Assembly (NCBI RefSeq): GCF_024628865.1
Contig: NZ_CP102384.1
Coordinates: 3,173,001 to 3,237,000 of the forward strand
From: Sphingopyxis sp. DBS4
Lineage (GTDB): Bacteria > Pseudomonadota > Alphaproteobacteria > Sphingomonadales > Sphingomonadaceae
Length of the DNA stretch: 64,000 nt
Reading direction: 5' to 3'
Positions 8,711 to 16,204 of this stretch are shown in pieces (the stretch's first letter is position 1; each line of letters starts with the position of its first letter). A program made the position numbers and the translations under genes. The notes beneath the pieces were generated by a model. It saw only the letters and a list, made by a program, of their open reading frames with translations, searched no databases and was not told the DNA's origin.

Positions 8711-9316
8711 TCACTTCAGGCTCTCGGCTCGCACGGCTTCGAGGACACCGGGCTCCTCTTCCATCCGGGCGCGGTAGCGCGTCAAAGCGGGGAAGCCCGC
8801 GAGACCGATCTCCACTCGAGAGGGCCACCCGAGGATGCAATAGAGATAGGCGTCGGCCACGGTGAAGGCGTCCCCGAAGCAATAATTCTTGTCGGTCAAT
8901 TCCAGGTCGAGCGCTTGGAGATGGTGCATGACGTCCCGCTTTGCCTCAGCGCGGATCTCCGGCCCCGCGGTTTTGGAGAAGAGCGGCACGAAGCTCTTGT
9001 GCAGCTCGGAGGCGATGAAGCTCAGGCTGTCCGTCAGCGTGTAGCGAGCGATTGTTCCGGCCGGCGGGGCGAGCCCCGCGCGCGGTGCCAGGTCGGCAAC
9101 ATAGAGAAGGATCGCTATCGTCTCTGTGAGAAGCTCGCCCGAATCCAGAAGGAGAGCAGGGATTTTTCCCGAAGGCTTTATCGACCGGAAGTCGGCGCCA
9201 TGCTCGGTTCTGCGCGTGGGCATGTCGACTTTTTCAATATCGAACTCTGCCCCTATCCGGCGCAGCGCGATGTGCGGTGCCAGCGAGCAAAGGCCAGGCG
9301 CATAGTAAAGGAGCAT
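8711..9316 (-). CDS. beta-class glutathione S-transferase
   Basis: A 201-residue GST. C10 in MLLYYAPGLCSLAPH is at the position of the mixed-disulfide Cys of bacterial beta-class GSTs, and the cis-Pro/glutathione-binding segment GKIPALLLDSGELLTETIAI is intact. GSTs of this class (for example BphK) are frequent in biphenyl and PAH operons; the exact substrate is usually unknown. A glutathione-dependent partner, the 2-hydroxychromene-2-carboxylate isomerase, is encoded at 15590. An AGGA site lies 6 bases before ATG 9316. It is downstream of the PdxA-like gene in the same direction. Confidence 0.9.
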   Translation of the reverse strand: MLLYYAPGLCSLAPHIALRRIGAEFDIEKVDMPTRRTEHGADFRSIKPSGKIPALLLDSGELLTETIAILLYVADLAPRAGLAPPAGTIARYTLTDSLSFIASELHKSFVPLFSKTAGPEIRAEAKRDVMHHLQALDLELTDKNYCFGDAFTVADAYLYCILGWPSRVEIGLAGFPALTRYRARMEEEPGVLEAVRAESLK

Positions 9317-9388
9317 CTCATATCCTTGTGGACGACTTGAGCACAGCGCGCGAATGGCCGTGCTTCACGCCGGAGTTGGGCCGGCGCG

Positions 9389-10411
9389 TCAGCGATCCAC
9401 CTCGGAAAAGCCCTTTCCGGCGGTCAGCACCCCACAAGTCCGCATGGCACTCAGCATCATCGATGGATCGGCTTTGCCCGTTCCCACAATGTCATATGCC
9501 GTGCCGTGTGCGACCGACATATGGAGATAGGGTGGCCCCATCATGATCACGCAGTTTCCCGAGAATCCCCATGTCTTGACGGCTATGTGGCCTTGGTCGT
9601 GAAACATCGCTAGCACGAGATCGTATCGGCCTTCGATACATTGGCGAAAGACGGTATCGGGCGCGGATGGTCCATCGACATTGATGCCGCGCGCGCGCGC
9701 GCGCGCGACTCCAGGACCGATGGCACGATCTTCCTCATCGCCGATGGCATGAGGATTGAGACCCGCGACCACGATCCTGGGGTTGGCGACGCCCCAGCTT
9801 CGAAGCGCCGCGTCGATTTGCTGTAGGGCGGTATCGATCAACTCGGGCGTGATGAGGTCGCAGACCGCCCGAATCGACATATGATCGGTGAGGTGGGCGA
9901 CACGGAGCGGTCCGGTGAGGAGGAGCAGATAACTCTCGCCCGGCGTCGGGCTGATCACCATATCCAGCTTTCCCGCCAGTTTAAGCGATCCGGTGCTGAT
10001 CGGACCCATCACTGTGCCGGCGAAGACCCCGTCGCGCGCGAGCGCATCGAGTTCGGCTAGCCACTTGGCGGTCGCAATGCCCGATTCGAGCGTATCTTTC
10101 GCGAAGGGGAGCGCGCGGTCGTCCAGCGCACCTGTATCCAGGATATCGATGACTGCCGGGTCGTCGCTGAGCGGCTCGAGCGAACGCATGACACGCAGGC
10201 GGGCCGACACTTTAGTCAGGTCAAGCGCTCGTTCGACCGAGGCCGCCGACCCCACTAATAGGGGAACCGACACCTCATGCACGCGGCCTGACGCCCAGGC
10301 GCGAACGGTAACCTCGGGTCCGATGCCTGCCGGCTCGCCGACCATGGTACCGATGCAGGGCCGGAATCCGGCCTGCTGCGACGCTACGCCGACCTCAAAT
10401 GCTGTAGACAT
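9389..10411 (-). CDS. PdxA-family dehydrogenase, probable decarboxylating cis-dihydrodiol dehydrogenase
   Basis: A 340-residue PdxA-superfamily protein. The family's metal ligands are present as H177 (LTDHMS), H221 (NPHAIG) and H271 (MFHDQG); the N-terminal VGEPAGIGPEV and VAHGTAYDIVGTG are typical. True PdxA serves vitamin B6 synthesis, but homologues such as TphB oxidise and decarboxylate carboxylated cis-dihydrodiols in phthalate-isomer degradation. The start codon lies 17 bases inside the beta-subunit gene of a Rieske oxygenase. I therefore infer that it acts on that oxygenase's product rather than in B6 synthesis. A second, similarly placed homologue is at 22602-23612. Confidence 0.8.
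   Translation of the reverse strand: MSTAFEVGVASQQAGFRPCIGTMVGEPAGIGPEVTVRAWASGRVHEVSVPLLVGSAASVERALDLTKVSARLRVMRSLEPLSDDPAVIDILDTGALDDRALPFAKDTLESGIATAKWLAELDALARDGVFAGTVMGPISTGSLKLAGKLDMVISPTPGESYLLLLTGPLRVAHLTDHMSIRAVCDLITPELIDTALQQIDAALRSWGVANPRIVVAGLNPHAIGDEEDRAIGPGVARARARGINVDGPSAPDTVFRQCIEGRYDLVLAMFHDQGHIAVKTWGFSGNCVIMMGPPYLHMSVAHGTAYDIVGTGKADPSMMLSAMRTCGVLTAGKGFSEVDR
9688..9707. repeat. (CG)10 dinucleotide tract inside the PdxA-like gene
   Basis: Twenty bases of uninterrupted CG repeat within the coding sequence, read as alternating Ala-Arg near residues 237-241. Gain or loss of one unit would shift the reading frame. Confidence 0.9.
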
Positions 10412-10889
10412 CGAGCATCGTCTGCGCGAGGTCGTTGATGACGACGGTATATTTGCGTTTTATCACAAAGGCGTCGCCCATCGGTTCGAGATCGTAAATG
10501 GCCGACCCACTGTAGACCGTCGGCCGATCCTCCAAGACCGAGGTCACCGACCAATTCGTCCGCGCCCGAATGACGTCGTCCTCATGGTCGACCGCGAGCA
10601 GGCAAAAGATATGGGAAGTGCGCGGGGCCGGCGAACTGGCCGACGACCGGCCCGTCCGAATGCGATAGACGCGGTCCTCGAGCCCTGCCCGGGTCGGATA
10701 ATAGATCAGCGAAATCTCGCGCCTTGGGTCCTCGGTCAATCGGCCGCTGTCATCCCACGCGGGGACCCAATATTCGGCATCGGGATGATATAGATCGATC
10801 CAGCTATCCCAATCCTTGGCATCGAGAGCGGCCGCTTCGCGCCCGAGAAATCGCTGGATCGCGGTCCATTGCGCAACTTCGCTGCTCAT
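10395..10889 (-). CDS. aromatic-ring-hydroxylating dioxygenase, beta subunit
   Basis: A 164-residue NTF2/SnoaL-fold small subunit. The segment W-x-x-x-x-DLYHPDAEYWVPAW and the Arg-rich strand around EDRVYRIRTGR are typical of BenB/XylY-type subunits. ATG 10889 overlaps the alpha-subunit stop (ATGA). Longer upstream extensions of the frame run into the alpha gene and are excluded. It gives structural support to the alpha subunit in an alpha3beta3 hexamer. The PdxA-like gene starts within its last 17 bases. Confidence 0.9.
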   Translation of the reverse strand: MSSEVAQWTAIQRFLGREAAALDAKDWDSWIDLYHPDAEYWVPAWDDSGRLTEDPRREISLIYYPTRAGLEDRVYRIRTGRSSASSPAPRTSHIFCLLAVDHEDDVIRARTNWSVTSVLEDRPTVYSGSAIYDLEPMGDAFVIKRKYTVVINDLAQTMLDVYSI

Positions 10890-12298
10890 TTCGCCATCTC
10901 CGGCTTCGGGGGTAACGCGCGCTCGGCCTCTTCGCTCGCAATGGCTCCGCGCATGCGCAATATCCATTCGTCGTGGATCGCGACGTAAAGCCCCTCGTCG
11001 GCCACCGCCGTGCCGCTAAGGATGGCGTCGACGCCCAGGGCTTCGCCGTGGCTGCTGACGCCTTGCACCCACCGTGTCGATCCCCGCGACATGTCGTTCA
11101 TCCGGCCAGCCCCGCCACCGAAACCGACCTGGCAATTGTTGAACTCGGTCAGGTCGTCCGGCGTAGCCATGCCGCTTGCATTGAAGAAATCTTCATACTG
11201 GCGGATGCGCAAGGCGCGGGCGTCGTCACTCTCACCCACCGGAGCTATGCAGTAGGTTGTCACCTCGGTCTCATCCACCGAGATGGGCCGGATGATACGG
11301 ATCTGGGTGCTCGTCTGGTCCATGAGGAAGACGTTAGGGAACAGCTCCAGATTGCGTATCCGGCCGTTCATCCAGGTAGCGCGCTCTTCGCCGCGCTCGC
11401 GCTTCAACCAGTCCAGGATTTCGTAATTCGGCCGGTCCTGATAGTTTGCATAGTCATTCCAGAGCACGCAATGGCCGTTGTCGAAGGAGAAAGAGCCGCC
11501 CTCGAGCTGAGCCCAGCGACCGAAATCGAACGCCCTGGTATCGTTCTTCGATGTCCCGTCGACCCGGCGTGCGACCGTCATGAAGTAATTCGCGTGCACC
11601 GTGCCGATATGATAGCCGTCGAGGCCATTTTCGACCTGCAGCTTCCAGTTCCCTCGATAGCGGTAGCGCGTAGCGCCTGGAAGAACTTCGAGCTTCTCTT
11701 CGACCGACTGATCAACCATGAGATCGATGAATGTCTTCGCGCCCGCGAGATAGTCCTCAAGAGGAACGACCTCGGGGTTGAGACTGGCGAAAATGAAGCC
11801 CCGGTAAATCTCGATGCGCGCAACATGTTCTAGACCATAGTCTTCCCGCTTGAAGCCCGGCGCGTAGCCACCCCCAGCCTCATCTGTCACGTCGAGGAGT
11901 TGGCCCGCGGGATTATAGGTCCAACCGTGGAAGGGGCAGGTGAAGTTGCGGCGGTTTCCGCTCTTCTCGCGGCAAACGCGCGCGCCGCGGTGCGCGCAGG
12001 CATTGATCAGACAATGCAATTCCCCGGCCCGGTCGCGGGTCAGGATGACGGGCTGGCGGCCGATAAAAGTCGTGAGAAAGTCGTTCGGCTTTGCGACCTG
12101 GCTCTCGTGCGCAATGAAGACCCAGTTGCGCTCGAAGATATATTTCAGCTCGAGAGCGAACACGTCCGCGTCGGTAAAGGCCTCCCGGTCGATCTGAAAG
12201 CGGCCGCTTCCCTCGTCTTTTACGAGCCATGCATCGATACGCGAACGCAGTGATTCAAGCTCTGCCACGGCTGCGCCGTTTCCGTCAGGTTGCAACAT
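10886..12298 (-). CDS. Rieske non-haem iron oxygenase alpha subunit (BenA/AntA-like)
   Basis: A 470-residue catalytic subunit. The Rieske [2Fe-2S] ligands are C101/H103 (CAHRGARV) and C121/H124 (CPFHGW). The mononuclear iron site is H230 and H235 with bridging D227 in ENGLDGYHIGTVH, closely resembling benzoate and anthranilate 1,2-dioxygenases. ATG 12298 is preferred because GGAGG lies 5 bases before it; upstream candidates lack a site. Its neighbours are the beta subunit and a TphB-like dehydrogenase instead of the SDR-type BenD. The likely substrate is an aromatic carboxylate dihydroxylated at the carboxylated carbon; bicyclic substrates are my inference from the cluster. Confidence 0.9.
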   Translation of the reverse strand: MLQPDGNGAAVAELESLRSRIDAWLVKDEGSGRFQIDREAFTDADVFALELKYIFERNWVFIAHESQVAKPNDFLTTFIGRQPVILTRDRAGELHCLINACAHRGARVCREKSGNRRNFTCPFHGWTYNPAGQLLDVTDEAGGGYAPGFKREDYGLEHVARIEIYRGFIFASLNPEVVPLEDYLAGAKTFIDLMVDQSVEEKLEVLPGATRYRYRGNWKLQVENGLDGYHIGTVHANYFMTVARRVDGTSKNDTRAFDFGRWAQLEGGSFSFDNGHCVLWNDYANYQDRPNYEILDWLKRERGEERATWMNGRIRNLELFPNVFLMDQTSTQIRIIRPISVDETEVTTYCIAPVGESDDARALRIRQYEDFFNASGMATPDDLTEFNNCQVGFGGGAGRMNDMSRGSTRWVQGVSSHGEALGVDAILSGTAVADEGLYVAIHDEWILRMRGAIASEEAERALPPKPEMAK

Positions 12299-12414
12299 CC
12301 TCTCCTCCATTTCCGGCCACCGAGATTCGTAGGTCAACTATTTGGATCAACGATTCTCGGCTCAACTCTTTGGACTCTTCCGATCCCGAATGACCCAACA
12401 TAGCATGCGTGGCT

Positions 12415-12438
12415 CATTGTGCAATGGGTTGCACAATG
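12415..12438. promoter_or_regulatory. perfect palindromic operator candidate in divergent control region
   Basis: Arms CATTGTGCAA and TTGCACAATG are exact reverse complements separated by TGGG. It lies in the 247-base divergent gap between the Rieske alpha gene (minus) and the extradiol dioxygenase gene (plus), where it could control both operons. Related copies are at 8640-8663 and 34770-34793. Confidence 0.7.
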
Positions 12439-12485
12439 ATCTAAATTGCCCTATTCGAATCGCGTTGCATCATGTGCGACACGTC

Positions 12486-12510
12486 AACCAGGCTGGTTCA
12501 GGCGTATAAA
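12486..12510 (+). promoter_or_regulatory. second inverted repeat followed by a -10-like TATAAA
   Basis: AACCAG-G-CTGGTT is a perfect inverted repeat at 12486-12498, followed after six bases by TATAAA (12505-12510), 35 bases before the extradiol dioxygenase ATG. No good -35 box is seen at the normal distance, which fits an activator-dependent promoter. The repeat's sequence is unrelated to the palindrome at 12415. Confidence 0.4.
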
Positions 12511-12545
12511 AGCCAAAAATGGCTTGAGATTTGGGAGTGCGAAAT

Positions 12546-13445
12546 ATGGTGGGCGTGACCGAGCTGGGTTATCTAGGCTTGTCGGTATCTGATCTGGATG
12601 CATGGAAGAGCTTCGCGTGCGGCGTCGGCGGCATGGAATATGTCGATGAAGGCGAAGGCGACCGCGCGTATCTGCGAATGGACAAATGGCATCACCGCAT
12701 CACGCTGCATGCTGATGGCGGTGACGATCTTGCCTATCTTGGCTGGCGCGTTGCGGGTCCGGTAGAGTTCGACGAAATTGTCGAGAAGCTGACAGTCCAG
12801 AATATCGAAGTCGAAATAGCGAGCGACGAAGCGGCGCGCGAGCGCCGGGTCCTCGGCTTGGCCAAGCTCAAGGATCCGGGCGGTAATCCCACCGAAATCT
12901 TCTTCGGCCCCCAGGTCGACAATTACCGCCCTTTTCATCCCGGCCGCCCGATGTTCGGTCGTTTTGTTACCGGCGCCGAAGGGATCGGCCATTGCATCCT
13001 GCGTCAAGATGATGTGGCCGCAGCGGTTCGCTTTTATCAGCTGCTCGGGCTGCGGGGCTCGGTCGAGTACCACCTCGCTTTGCCGAACGGTGATGTCGCT
13101 GCCCCCTATTTCATGCATTGCAACGACCGGCAACATTCCGTGGCTTTCGGCCTCGGTCCGATGGACAAGCGGATCAACCATTTGATGCTCGAGTACAGCG
13201 AGCTCGACGATCTTGGCCTTGCCCACGACTCGGTGCGCGAACGAAAGATCGATGTCGCACTCCAGCTCGGAAAGCACGCGAACGACGAAGCGCTGACATT
13301 CTACTGCGCAAATCCGTCAGGGTGGCTGTGGGAATTTGGCTGGGGAGCGAAAAAGGCGGGCCCGCAGCAGGAACATTATCTGCGCGACCTCTTCGGCCAT
13401 GGAAATGAAGCCGAGGGCTACGGAATGGACATCCCCCTCGGCTGA
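12546..13445 (+). CDS. BphC/NahC-like extradiol dioxygenase (two-domain vicinal oxygen chelate)
   Basis: A 299-residue type I extradiol dioxygenase for bicyclic catechols. Iron ligands are H149 (GIGHCILR), H212 (RINHLMLEY) and E263 (WLWEFGWG); the second-sphere His of BphC is present at H197 (DRQHSVAFG). ATG 12546 is chosen because GGGAG ends about 8 bases before it. The first gene of a plus-strand operon that also encodes 2-hydroxychromene-2-carboxylate isomerase, it probably cleaves 1,2-dihydroxynaphthalene or a related diol. The assignment to NahC-like rather than BphC-like substrate preference is by context only. Confidence 0.9.
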   Translation: MVGVTELGYLGLSVSDLDAWKSFACGVGGMEYVDEGEGDRAYLRMDKWHHRITLHADGGDDLAYLGWRVAGPVEFDEIVEKLTVQNIEVEIASDEAARERRVLGLAKLKDPGGNPTEIFFGPQVDNYRPFHPGRPMFGRFVTGAEGIGHCILRQDDVAAAVRFYQLLGLRGSVEYHLALPNGDVAAPYFMHCNDRQHSVAFGLGPMDKRINHLMLEYSELDDLGLAHDSVRERKIDVALQLGKHANDEALTFYCANPSGWLWEFGWGAKKAGPQQEHYLRDLFGHGNEAEGYGMDIPLG

Positions 13446-13467
13446 CCACCTTAGGATATTTCAAGAG

Positions 13468-13809
13468 ATGGATGTGATTGAAATGGAGAGACTTCGCCTG
13501 TGCCCAATTGACGCCCCCCAGGACGGCGAGCCGGTTGCGATACCGGCAGGCGCCTTCCCGGCGCTCGCGGTCTATAACGTCGATGGCCAGATTTATGTCA
13601 CGGCCAACACATGTACGCACGGCAACGCGCAGCTTACCGATGGCTATCAGGACGGTGCGACGATCGAATGCCCCTATCATGGCGGCGCCTTCGACATTCC
13701 GAGCGGAGCCGCGACAACTTATCCCTGCCAGATCCCGCTTAAGACCTATGAAGTGACGATCGAGGACGGCTGGGTGACGATCGACGCTCCCGGTGCGCCG
13801 GAGAGCTGA
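13468..13809 (+). CDS. Rieske-type [2Fe-2S] ferredoxin of a ring-hydroxylating oxygenase
   Basis: A 113-residue Rieske ferredoxin with ligands C49/H51 (CTHGNAQL) and C68/H71 (CPYHGG). It would carry electrons from a reductase to oxygenase components. It is the only Rieske ferredoxin seen in the window, while four oxygenase alpha subunits are present, so it may serve several of them, as in other sphingomonads. ATG 13468 has a weak upstream AGGA; ATG 13483 is possible. It sits between the extradiol dioxygenase and beta-subunit genes. Confidence 0.9.
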   Translation: MDVIEMERLRLCPIDAPQDGEPVAIPAGAFPALAVYNVDGQIYVTANTCTHGNAQLTDGYQDGATIECPYHGGAFDIPSGAATTYPCQIPLKTYEVTIEDGWVTIDAPGAPES

Positions 13810-13813
13810 GGCT

Positions 13814-14302
13814 ATGGACCTTTCCACTCTGCCTCGCACCGAGCTCCTCCGGGAAGTGACGGACCTTATTGCCCTGCACGCCGAGCTGATTGACGACGAT
13901 CAGCTCGAAGCGTGGCCCGATCTGTTCGTCGAGGACTGCCACTATTCCGTATTGCCGCGAGAGAATGCCGACCGCGGATTGCCGGTTGCGACGATCTTCT
14001 GTGACAGCAGGGGCATGCTTGTAGACCGCATCGTCTCGCTCCGGCGCGCCAACATTTTTCCGGTCCATCACTATCGACACATCATCAGCACCAGCCGCAT
14101 TCACGAGGTTCGTTCAGATGCGGTTGTGGCACATACAAACTATCTAGTGCTCCAGACAAGAAACACCGGCCGATCATTTGTGTATAATGCTGGTAAATAT
14201 GTCGATGAAATAGTGTTTTCGTCCGGGAAATTTCTTTTTCGGTCAAAGAAGGCGATTTTCGACACGGACCTGATCGACACTTTGATGGTCCGCCCCATTT
14301 AG
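13814..14302 (+). CDS. ring-hydroxylating oxygenase beta subunit (salicylate/anthranilate type)
   Basis: A 162-residue NTF2-fold small subunit; LIDDDQLEAWPDLFVEDCHYSVLPREN and RRANIFPVHHYRHIISTSRI are the family-typical parts. ATG 13814 is preceded by TGAGG and lies four bases after the ferredoxin stop. It pairs with the alpha subunit 19 bases downstream. Base composition falls towards AT near its 3' end (about 14150-14260), unlike its neighbours. Confidence 0.88.
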   Translation: MDLSTLPRTELLREVTDLIALHAELIDDDQLEAWPDLFVEDCHYSVLPRENADRGLPVATIFCDSRGMLVDRIVSLRRANIFPVHHYRHIISTSRIHEVRSDAVVAHTNYLVLQTRNTGRSFVYNAGKYVDEIVFSSGKFLFRSKKAIFDTDLIDTLMVRPI

Positions 14303-14321
14303 CCCATTTCGAGGTTGCGAT

Positions 14322-15593
14322 ATGCTCAATGTTCAAGATACGGCCGTAGGTAAAGTGTCGACCGACACCGAGGAGCCCATTGGCTGCCGGATACCATATT
14401 CCGTGTTCACGGATGATGCCTTTTACAAGGCCGAACAGGAGCATCTCTTCCGCGGCCCCACCTGGAACTTCGTTGCGCTCGAGGCCGAAGTCCCGAACCC
14501 CGGTGATTTCAAATCGACCTTCATCGGCGACACGCCGGTCGTTGTGACGCGGGACAAGGACCAGAGCCTCCATGTCGTTGTGAACCGCTGCGCGCATCGC
14601 GGCGCGACGGTATGCCGCGCACGCCAAGGCAATGTGCCGCATCTCGAATGCGTTTATCATCAATGGGCTTATGAATTGAACGGAGACCTCATGGGCGTCC
14701 CGTTCCGCCGCGGGATCAAGGGCAAGGGGGGGATGCCGGCGGATTTCGATCTCAAGCAACATGGCTTGGTCAAGCTGCGCGTCGAAGCGTTGAATGGGCT
14801 GGTTTTCGCGACATTCTCGCAAGAAGTGGAGCCGCTGACGGACTATCTCGGTCCGCTCATCACCAAGCATGTCGAGCGGATCATGTGCCGCCCGATCAAG
14901 ATATTGGGCAATCAACGCCAGTTCATCCACGGCAACTGGAAGCTATACGCCGAAAATACGCGCGACCCCTATCACGCAAGCCTCCTCCATCTGTTTCACA
15001 ATACTTTCGGCCTCTATCGTTCGACGCAAACCGGCGAATGCCTGATGGACGAGAGCAAGCGGCATTCGTTCCTTTATTCGAAGGCGGGCAGCAACGACGC
15101 GGCGCGCGACAGCGAAGTCTATCAGGACTCGCGCAGCTTCGACACGAGCTTCTCGCTCCAGGATCCGTCGCTGCTCGCGGGCCGGAGCGAGTTTCCGGAC
15201 GGCATCACCCTCGTCATCCTGGCCCTTTATCCCAACCTGATTTTGCAGCAGATCTCGAACACGCTCGCGGTTCGCCAGATCGTCACCCACGGACCGGATT
15301 CGTTCGAGCTCGTGTGGACCCAATTTGGCTATGCGGACGATGATGCGGAGATGGACGCGATCCGCCTCAAGCAATCGAACCTCATCGGACCGGCGGGCAT
15401 GATCTCGATGGAGGATGGCGAGGCGGTCGAGATCGTGCAGCAGGCGGTCAGCTCGGACAGAAAGGCAAGATCCTATATCGCGATGGGCGGCGGCGGCGCC
15501 GATGATGCGGATCATCTTGTCACGGAAGGGGCCATCATCGGCTTCTGGCAAAATTACCGCGAGATGGTGGGAATCGAAGAGAGGGTCTCATGA
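14322..15593 (+). CDS. Rieske oxygenase alpha subunit, salicylate hydroxylase/anthranilate dioxygenase-like
   Basis: A 423-residue catalytic subunit. Rieske ligands are C90/H92 (CAHRGATV) and C110/H113 in the unusual CVYHQWAY, a form I associate with NagG, AndAc and sphingomonad AhdA1c-type enzymes, as is the downstream VPFRRG...KGGMP segment. The iron site is D215, H218 and H223. By family and context it probably converts salicylate to catechol, feeding the XylE operon; anthranilate is an alternative. Its stop overlaps the isomerase start (ATGA). Confidence 0.88.
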   Translation: MLNVQDTAVGKVSTDTEEPIGCRIPYSVFTDDAFYKAEQEHLFRGPTWNFVALEAEVPNPGDFKSTFIGDTPVVVTRDKDQSLHVVVNRCAHRGATVCRARQGNVPHLECVYHQWAYELNGDLMGVPFRRGIKGKGGMPADFDLKQHGLVKLRVEALNGLVFATFSQEVEPLTDYLGPLITKHVERIMCRPIKILGNQRQFIHGNWKLYAENTRDPYHASLLHLFHNTFGLYRSTQTGECLMDESKRHSFLYSKAGSNDAARDSEVYQDSRSFDTSFSLQDPSLLAGRSEFPDGITLVILALYPNLILQQISNTLAVRQIVTHGPDSFELVWTQFGYADDDAEMDAIRLKQSNLIGPAGMISMEDGEAVEIVQQAVSSDRKARSYIAMGGGGADDADHLVTEGAIIGFWQNYREMVGIEERVS

Positions 15594-16180
15594 CCGCCAC
15601 CATTGATTTCTACTTCGATTTCATCAGCCCGTTCAGCTATCTCGCACAGTTGCGTCTGCCGGAGATTGCGCGTCGGCACGGCCGGGCGCTCGCCTATCAT
15701 CCCATCGACATCCCCGAAGCAAAGATTGCGGCGGGCAATTACGGCCCGTCCAACCGCGAGGTGCCGGCGAAGATAAAGGTTCTGACCGCGGATCTGCAGC
15801 GTTGGGCTCGGCGGTACGACGTGCCGCTTACCTTTCCATCGAGCTTCGAGTGCGGAGGCTGGAACACAGCCGCAATCTTCGCGGCCCGTCACGGTGCCGC
15901 CGAAGGCTTCGTGCGGGATGCCTATCGGCGCATCTGGGGCCTCGGAATCGATCCGCGAGACCGGGACGAATTGCGCGCCTCGGCGGCAACGGCGGGTCTC
16001 GAAGCCGATGCCGTCATGGCCTTCGTGGATTCGAAAGAGGGCAAGCGCGCCTATCGCGAAGCGCGGTCGAAAGCTTACGCCCGCGGCGTATTCGGCGCGC
16101 CGCTTATGTTTGTCGACGACCAGATATTCTGGGGAAACGACCGGCTGGATTTTCTTGAAGAGCATGTGCGGACGAATTGA
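15590..16180 (+). CDS. nahD: 2-hydroxychromene-2-carboxylate isomerase (NahD-like)
   Basis: A 196-residue DsbA/kappa-GST-fold protein: FYFDFISPFSYLA at the N-terminus with the catalytic Ser at residue 13, KIKVLTADLQRWARRYDVPLTFP, and the C-terminal GVFGAPLMFVDDQIFWGNDRLDFLEE. The family uses glutathione to isomerise 2-hydroxychromene-2-carboxylate to trans-o-hydroxybenzylidenepyruvate in naphthalene-type degradation. This is the clearest sign that a bicyclic aromatic is processed here. The next enzyme of that route (NahE hydratase-aldolase) was not found in the window. Confidence 0.92.
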   Translation: MTATIDFYFDFISPFSYLAQLRLPEIARRHGRALAYHPIDIPEAKIAAGNYGPSNREVPAKIKVLTADLQRWARRYDVPLTFPSSFECGGWNTAAIFAARHGAAEGFVRDAYRRIWGLGIDPRDRDELRASAATAGLEADAVMAFVDSKEGKRAYREARSKAYARGVFGAPLMFVDDQIFWGNDRLDFLEEHVRTN

Positions 16181-16204
16181 AAAAAAGAATCAGGGAGAGG
16201 GAGA

